From an uncultured Clostridium sp. (GTDB taxonomy: Bacteria; Bacillota; Clostridia; TANB77; CAG-508), in NCBI GenBank assembly GCA_946500615.1, contig CAMMWP010000011.1, forward strand, positions 1-47,752: a DNA stretch of 47,752 nt, in the 5' to 3' direction. The notes under the pieces were generated by a model. It was not told the origin of the DNA. It ran no database searches and worked only from the letters and a program-made list of their open reading frames with translations. The position numbers and the translations under genes were made by a program. Positions 43,262-47,752 of this stretch are shown here, piece after piece. How positions within the stretch are numbered: the first letter of the stretch is position 1; each line of letters starts with the position of its first letter.

Positions 43262-44869
43262 AAACCTATTATTAAATATAAAACTAATTTTTATGTTTCT
43301 TTCTTTATCAAACTCTATTTTTTTAATTAACTTTTCTAGTATCATTTTATTTGGTTTTTCCATTTTTAAGAACTTATTTGTGATTTGTTTTATCTCATTA
43401 AAATTTATTTTTGGAGATTTTTGATTTATCTCTTCTAGTTCTTTTTCTATGTTTTTTATTTCTTTTAAAATTTTACTTCTTTCCTTTTGCTTTTTTTCAT
43501 AAATTGTTTTAAAATCTTCTACCTGTATGATTTTATTTATCTTATCTTGATATATTTCCTCAATTGTATTTTCTATATTCTCTAATGCTTGATTTAATTC
43601 TTGTCGTTTTGTTTGTAATGCATTACTTTTGCTTTTAGATTCTTTTTCTGCTTGTTCATATATATGCTTTATTTCTTTTTCTGAAAACTTTATTTTCTGT
43701 ATTTCTTCTTTTAAATTTGTATTTACCGCTTCTTCTATTATATTTGCAGAAATCTGTTTATTGCTACACAATCCACTATAATTATTTCTTTTTGAACAAA
43801 TAAAATATGTAGCTCGCCAAACTGTCCCATTTTTTCGTTTTTCTTCTCTACATCTTAACGTTGCTGTATTGCCACATTCTCCACAATATACCAAACCTTT
43901 AAGTTCATGATTATATTTTCTATCTCTTGCCTTTGAGTATCCATTTAATTTTTCTTGTGCTTTATTCCATGTATCAATATCTATAATGGGCTCATGCATA
44001 TTTTCCAAAACAATATGTTCTTCTTTTTTGGTACATCTTACTTTTGCTATTTTATGGCTTACTTTTTGGAATTTTCTACCTACTACACTTCCTAAATACA
44101 CTTCATTTCTTAAAATTTTTCCAATTTGCGCTCGAAGCCACACATATTTTCCATTTGGATTTACACTTTTCTTTCTCATGTATGTTGGAATTTTTAGATA
44201 TACTGCTGGTGGCTCTATTTCTCTTCTATTTAATTCATCTGCTATTTTGATTGTTGACATTCCTTTATTGATATACATGTCAAATATTTCTTTTACAATT
44301 TGTGAACTATATTCATCTGGTACCAAATGATTTTTTATATCTTTATCTTTTTTATAACCATATGGTGGTATCCCTGCTTGATATTCTCCTTTTTCTATCT
44401 TTCTTTGCTTTACACTTTTTATTTTATTTGATATATCTTGTGCATAATAGTCGTTAAAACTTAGTTTAAAAGTTAAAAATTGCAATCCATCTGGCTTTAT
44501 AGTGTCTACATTGTCTCCAATTGCTATATATCTTATATTATTTGCAGGCAAAAATCTTTCTAAATAATATCCTGTGTCTATATGATCTCTTCCAAATCTT
44601 GATAAGTCTTTTGTTATGATACAATCTATCTTTTCTTCTTCTATGTCTTTTAACATTTTTTGAAATCCTGGTCTATTGAAATTCGTACCTGTATAACCAT
44701 CATCTACATATTCTCCGCTATCTACCAATTCTTCATGCTCTTGTATATAGTTATCAATAATATCTCTCTGATTTTCAACACTTTCACTTTCTCGGTCGTC
44801 TCCATCTTCACGAGATAGTCTTATGTATTTTGCAACTCTTATGTTTCTATAACCATTTACTCTGTTCAA
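43247..44869 (-). CDS. Large serine recombinase
   Basis: The 540-residue protein has a catalytic domain (about 10-155) with the nucleophile Ser in AKYIRLSREDGDD, VENQRDIIDNYI, DDGYTGTNFNRPGFQ and ITKDLSRFGRDH. A recombinase domain (AGIPPYGYKKD...), a zinc-ribbon (VYCGECGNTATLRC ... CSNKQISA) and a long coiled coil (about 385-480) follow. This is the TnpX/Bxb1-type layout of enzymes that integrate and excise elements. The start is TTG at 44869, set by AGAGGTG 7 nt upstream. A 45-residue protein gene and two R elements stand directly upstream. It is likely the integrase of the element that cut pdaA. Confidence 0.92.
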   Translation of the reverse strand: MNRVNGYRNIRVAKYIRLSREDGDDRESESVENQRDIIDNYIQEHEELVDSGEYVDDGYTGTNFNRPGFQKMLKDIEEEKIDCIITKDLSRFGRDHIDTGYYLERFLPANNIRYIAIGDNVDTIKPDGLQFLTFKLSFNDYYAQDISNKIKSVKQRKIEKGEYQAGIPPYGYKKDKDIKNHLVPDEYSSQIVKEIFDMYINKGMSTIKIADELNRREIEPPAVYLKIPTYMRKKSVNPNGKYVWLRAQIGKILRNEVYLGSVVGRKFQKVSHKIAKVRCTKKEEHIVLENMHEPIIDIDTWNKAQEKLNGYSKARDRKYNHELKGLVYCGECGNTATLRCREEKRKNGTVWRATYFICSKRNNYSGLCSNKQISANIIEEAVNTNLKEEIQKIKFSEKEIKHIYEQAEKESKSKSNALQTKRQELNQALENIENTIEEIYQDKINKIIQVEDFKTIYEKKQKERSKILKEIKNIEKELEEINQKSPKINFNEIKQITNKFLKMEKPNKMILEKLIKKIEFDKERNIKISFIFNNRFKGKR

Positions 44870-44889
44870 CTTAATTCACCTCTCTTTTT

Positions 44890-45009
44890 GTTAAATAAGA
44901 ATTGTTATTTTACTAGGCAAACAAATTTAAAATCTATGAGACGTACTTCATGTATATTGTTAGATTTTAAAAGAAGTTTAACGACGTAAAATGCAATTAT
45001 CATTTGAAC
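44890..45009 (+). repeat. Inverted-repeat element family R, copy R2
   Basis: The 120-bp element runs from GTTAAATAAGAATTG to CAATTATCATTTGAAC. The middle hairpin has AAATCTA / TAGATTT where R3 has AAATTTA / TAAATTT, a paired change. CTAGG and TTTAACGACG are shared with the family. It lies between the recombinase gene and the 45-residue gene. Confidence 0.7.
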
Positions 45010-45077
45010 TTTTTGAGAGTAAATAACCTATTTAAAGCATAATTGAATTATAACGCGTTATTTTATAATTGTCAGCC

Positions 45078-45215
45078 TTAAATAAGCTTGTATTTTTCGT
45101 TCATAGTTATATAATTTATGTATTCTTCTTTTAGTAATTCTAGTAGTATTTCTTTTAAGTTCTCTGTTCCATATTCAATTTTAATATTCACATTTTGTCC
45201 ATTTTGCATTTTCAT
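45078..45215 (-). CDS. 45-residue protein upstream of the recombinase
   Basis: From ATG at 45215, preceded by AGGAAAGGA, 45 codons run to TAA at 45078. The acidic, helical product (MKMQNGQNVNIKIEYGTENL...) resembles by eye the very small proteins that often precede serine recombinase genes in clostridial elements; a role as excision factor is a guess. It lies between R2 and R3, 209 bp ahead of the recombinase. Confidence 0.6.
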   Translation of the reverse strand: MKMQNGQNVNIKIEYGTENLKEILLELLKEEYINYITMNEKYKLI

Positions 45216-45244
45216 TATTTTTCCTTTCCTAAATCAGAAATCTA

Positions 45245-45371
45245 GTTGAAAAAATTAGATTTTGACTAGGAAAACAATTTTGAAATTTATGAGGCGTACT
45301 CAATGTACGTTGATTAAATTTCAAATGAAGTTCTCCACTGCACGACGTCAAAATTGTAATTATTTTTCAAC
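45245..45371 (+). repeat. Inverted-repeat element family R, copy R3
   Basis: The clearest member (127 bp): GTTGAAAAAATTAGATTTTG and CAAAATTGTAATTATTTTTC AAC form terminal inverted repeats of about 25 bp, with CTAGG after the left arm and ACGACG before the right. Inside is AAATTTA ... CGTAC-TCAAT-GTACG ... TAAATTT. It lies just upstream of the 45-residue gene. Confidence 0.75.
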
Positions 45372-45492
45372 TTTTACTTCTTTTTAGCTTCGTTTAATTC
45401 TATGACCCATCTTTAAATTTATTCCTCTACTATTAAGGTGTGCTAAAAAATATGTAAAACGGACAAATTTTGAGAATATATTTCTTTATTCG

Positions 45493-45526
45493 AAAAAAAA
45501 GAGGGGATTCTAAAATGAAGCCCCTT
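45493..45526 (-). terminator. Intrinsic terminator (leftward)
   Basis: AGGGGCTTC / GAATCCCCT stem with ATTTTA loop, followed on the minus strand by eight T. It ends the transcript of the 193-residue gene. Confidence 0.8.
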
Positions 45527-45600
45527 TGTCAACACTCTGAAGATATACCTATTTGATATCTCTAGCATATATATTTTTTATTTATACAATAACTTGTAAG

Positions 45601-46182
45601 TTATCGTTCTTTTTCCATCTTATGGGATGGAACTACAAGTTGATTACCATTTATGTCTGTGATAGGTATTTGATTGCATTTATATCTTTTTAATAATTCA
45701 GATATTTTGGTTCTTGATATTTCTCTATATTTTTCATCTTTTATATCGACTACAATTGCAATGAATTCATCTATTCCTATACTGCCTAATACTTGTTCTT
45801 CACCTAGATCTGGAAAATAGTTGATTTTATTTCTAAAATTGTATTTTTGGGTAATATCGGAACTTAATGCGATAGAAATCTTTCCATCTATAAATTCCTC
45901 AAAAGCTGTATCTTCTATTCTTTTCATTTTTTTACAAACAGATACATAACTATTGGTCATATCAACATCAGCAAAATTTAAATGATAAGAAAATTCTGGG
46001 AGATAATAAATATTAAGTTCTTTCATTTTTTCCCTTGAATAAATCCCTTTATGTTTTAATATACTATCTAGCTTTATCATACTAATATACAAAGCAGTTT
46101 TAGGATACATAACAAAACTCACTTCAAGTCCAGCTAATCCATGAAAAAAAGCCTCATTTAAGTCAACCGAATATTTTTTCAT
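45601..46182 (-). CDS. Unknown protein (193 aa)
   Basis: I do not recognise this protein. It is soluble, with helical and beta segments (SVDLNEAFFHGLAGLEVSFV, IGIDEFIAIVVDIKD, QIPITDINGNQLVVPSHKM). AAGGAAAA precedes the ATG. It follows a deoxyribosyltransferase remnant and is probably cargo of the integrated element; no function is suggested by its neighbours. Confidence 0.65.
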   Translation of the reverse strand: MKKYSVDLNEAFFHGLAGLEVSFVMYPKTALYISMIKLDSILKHKGIYSREKMKELNIYYLPEFSYHLNFADVDMTNSYVSVCKKMKRIEDTAFEEFIDGKISIALSSDITQKYNFRNKINYFPDLGEEQVLGSIGIDEFIAIVVDIKDEKYREISRTKISELLKRYKCNQIPITDINGNQLVVPSHKMEKER

Positions 46183-46212
46183 TATTTTTCATTTTTCCTT
46201 CCAATTACTATT

Positions 46213-46308
46213 TTATTTGGTACTTTCTATATAAAAAATCTTTTTATCATTTCTTCTTGCATACTCTATTTCTGATTTTGTACTTTCTCCAATATATCCT
46301 CTAATATA
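46213..46308 (-). pseudogene. C-terminal remnant of a nucleoside 2-deoxyribosyltransferase-like protein
   Basis: The frame GYIGESTKSEIEYARRNDKK followed by IFYIESTK and a stop matches the end of this family ('GYIGESTKxEIEYAKKxxKxI'), which carries the substrate-binding ST and Glu. Nothing upstream in the frame supports the rest; it begins where the methyltransferase gene ends. It is a deletion scar in the cargo region. Confidence 0.6.
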
Positions 46309-46309
46309 A

Positions 46310-47293
46310 TTATTTATTAGCTATATATAAAGTCGCAGGACTTGGAATATCATCTACCCTTTCAATATTTGGGAATTTACTACCTTTTAATAATTTTTTT
46401 ATTTCATTATGCGTATATACTTTTCCATTTTTAGAATTCGCAAGCATCTCTATTGCAAATTGAACTGAAAATTCAGGGCTTATTTTATCTTCATTTAAGA
46501 AAAAACTTGTTAAAAATAGTCTACCATTTGGCTTTAATACATTATAAATATTATTTAATAATTTTCTCACACTATCTTCTGGTTCTTGATGTACCACTGC
46601 AAATAAAAATACATCATCATATTTTTCTTTTGGAAAATCAATATTATAATCACAAGAAACAGATACCAATCTATCTTTCAACTCCTCTTTATGTATATTT
46701 CTATTTTGAATTTTTGAAACTTGTGGTAAATCTATCATTTTCCCTTTTACAGATGGATACTTTTTGGCTACAGTTATTAAATATGTACCTGCTCCTGCTC
46801 CAATGTCTAATATATTATGATTTTCAAAATTATATTCGTTTGCAATATATTCTGCCTGTGGCACAGCATTTGCTTGCATACCTTTCATAAAGTTTTCAGC
46901 TTGTTGCTCTGTTAACTCCTTAAAGTTATTAAAAGAGAAATTATTATTCTTTATTGCATTCTCTAAATTGTTATACTTCTCCATTATTGTTTGTGCAAAA
47001 TCTATATATCCTGTTTGATTAAATTTAGAAGTTTTTAATAATACATCTTTATATTTAGTTAAATAATACCCCTTTTCATTTTTATCTATAATTGTATTAA
47101 ATACCAAACCATTTAAAATAGGCTCTATTCTTTCACTTGAAATTTCTATGTCTTTTGCTATTTGTTCTAAACTTTTAGCATTTTCATTTAGATTATCAAA
47201 AATTCCTATATTATTTGCTGTTATGATTAAACTTGTTAATTTATAACTATTTACCATTGATTTGAAATTGCTTATTTCTTCTTTTATATTCAC
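46310..47293 (-). CDS. SAM-dependent methyltransferase of the O-methyltransferase (acetylserotonin) family
   Basis: The 327-residue protein has an N-terminal winged-helix dimerisation domain (about 1-90, with GIFDNL and IAKDIEISSERIEPILNGLV) and a Rossmann domain with the SAM site ILDIGAGAGTYLITVAKKYP (about 161-180), IDLPQV and FLFAVVHQEPE. Such enzymes methylate small molecules, usually hydroxyl groups; substrate unknown. The start is GTG at 47293, with GGAGG 6 nt upstream; the overlapping ATG hits a stop at once. No biosynthetic cluster is visible on this side. Confidence 0.85.
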   Translation of the reverse strand: MNIKEEISNFKSMVNSYKLTSLIITANNIGIFDNLNENAKSLEQIAKDIEISSERIEPILNGLVFNTIIDKNEKGYYLTKYKDVLLKTSKFNQTGYIDFAQTIMEKYNNLENAIKNNNFSFNNFKELTEQQAENFMKGMQANAVPQAEYIANEYNFENHNILDIGAGAGTYLITVAKKYPSVKGKMIDLPQVSKIQNRNIHKEELKDRLVSVSCDYNIDFPKEKYDDVFLFAVVHQEPEDSVRKLLNNIYNVLKPNGRLFLTSFFLNEDKISPEFSVQFAIEMLANSKNGKVYTHNEIKKLLKGSKFPNIERVDDIPSPATLYIANK

Positions 47294-47421
47294 ATTAAAC
47301 CTCCAACTAACAAACTTCTAAAAAAATTTTTTTATCTCTTAATTATTTTAAATTTCTTTTTATTCCTCGTTTAAAAATTAAAATTTTATTAATAATTTTT
47401 AATTTAACTAAAAGGCAGGAA

Positions 47422-47440
47422 AGAGATACAGAATGTATCT
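47422..47440 (-). terminator. Possible terminator of the right-edge gene
   Basis: GAGATACATTCTGTATCTC hairpin followed on the minus strand by TTTCCTGCCTTTT. Other small inverted repeats fill 47441-47520; I see no gene there. Confidence 0.45.
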
Positions 47441-47526
47441 CCTAGACACATAGAAAAACAAGTTTTCTAGTCTTCTGCGTTCTGTAAAATAATACAGAGA
47501 AAATACAGAGTTCCCACTTTGGTATG

Positions 47527-47752
47527 TTAATCATTTTTTAATATTCTCCAATGTCCCGTCTTTCTAGATCCAACTCTTTCAATGTATCCAACTTCTTTTA
47601 ATACCTCAATATTTCTTTTTATTGTTCGTAAAGACATTCCTGTTTTTTCAGACAATTCTTTTTGAGTAATATTATTTTTATTTTTTAATTCATTTAGTAT
47701 TAAATTTAAAGTGCCATTTAAAGTGCCATTTAAAGTGCCATTTAAAGTGCCA
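47527..47752 (-). CDS. C-terminal part of an AlbA_2/RecG-like ATP-binding regulator (runs off the right edge)
   Basis: The visible 74 codons read four GTLN repeats, then LILNELKNKNNITQKELSEK, a winged helix-turn-helix (TGMSLRTIKRNIEVLKEVGY) and IERVGSRKTGHWRILKND. This is the typical C-terminus of the proteins annotated as putative DNA-binding or ATP-dependent helicase RecG-like (AlbA_2 plus HATPase_c_4), which often have a short tandem repeat before the winged helix. The N-terminal part lies beyond the window. Confidence 0.75.
   Translation of the reverse strand, partial: GTLNGTLNGTLNGTLNLILNELKNKNNITQKELSEKTGMSLRTIKRNIEVLKEVGYIERVGSRKTGHWRILKND
47705..47752. repeat. Four tandem 12-bp units (TTTAAAGTGCCA) inside the coding region
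   Basis: The unit encodes Gly-Thr-Leu-Asn on the minus strand and keeps the frame. The array may continue past the edge. Copy number is likely to vary between strains by slippage. Confidence 0.95.

Noticed and set aside
44890..45371. R elements as integron attC sites
   Set aside because: Length and paired arms fit, but attC sites begin with RYYYAAC and end with GTTRRRY; these elements are the other way round (GTT...AAC), and no integron integrase or cassette pattern is present.
47705..47752. 12-bp tandem array as a CRISPR or iteron array
   Set aside because: No spacers; the unit keeps the reading frame (Gly-Thr-Leu-Asn) of the edge gene, a habit of this protein family.

Overview
The window reads as a very AT-rich, endospore-forming member of the Firmicutes (Clostridia-like). 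Supporting signs are strong GGAGG-type ribosome binding sites, consensus SigA promoters, TGA used as a stop, and the genes yqfC, yqfD, a spore photoproduct lyase, a pdaA-type deacetylase remnant, divIVA and sepF. Almost every gene is on the minus strand. The left edge (1-400) carries three tandem consensus promoters firing leftwards into what looks like an rRNA operon leader beyond the edge, so the genes probably read away from the origin side towards that edge.

Layout from left to right: 0.4-4.2 kb, a GH15 glycosidase and a beta-CASP RNase. 4.2-16.4 kb, a core block transcribed leftwards: mutL, a membrane protein, miaA, an HlyD-like protein, sepF, divIVA, rsmD, a coiled-coil protein, ftsK/spoIIIE and a long unknown protein. 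16.6-20.6 kb, a two-gene FtsX/MacB-type ABC system. 20.6-24 kb, an accessory patch with an FGE-domain remnant, a pseudopilin fused to an FGE/C-type-lectin domain and a decayed transposase. 24-30 kb, splB, folA, thyA, a frameshifted folC, a radical SAM enzyme and a small plus-strand gene. 30.2-33.2 kb, tRNA-Met and tRNA-Tyr followed by the wreck of an integrative element: integrase tail, broken HTH gene, repeated motifs, DinD remnant. A compact candidate type I toxin-antitoxin locus is embedded in it. 33.6-41.9 kb, an acyl-CoA synthetase with a TetR regulator, then a metalloprotease, ylbF, a DUF3048 protein, ybeY, an unknown protein, yqfD and yqfC. 42.1-47.75 kb, a pdaA gene cut in its NodB domain, followed by a cysteine-cluster protein, a large serine recombinase and cargo genes. 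This is probably the left end of an integrated element that continues past the right edge.

The most interesting item is at 31.47-31.79 kb. Two convergent short transcription units each have a SigA promoter and an intrinsic terminator. The plus-strand RNA has a GTG-started 29-residue hydrophobic peptide. The minus-strand RNA (about 70 nt) presents in a hairpin loop the exact complement of the 11 nt that contain the peptide's start codon. The complementary segment comes from a partial duplication of the toxin's own start region. This resembles the par/Fst arrangement, but the peptide is not a recognisable Fst.

Intergenic regions also hold several short inverted-repeat families. One has at least four copies of about 120 bp whose arms differ in sequence but stay self-complementary. 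A second has two copies with a conserved loop and unrelated arms. A third is a MITE/REP-like pair with nearly identical long terminal inverted repeats. All statements rest on reading the sequence; no searches or folding calculations were run.
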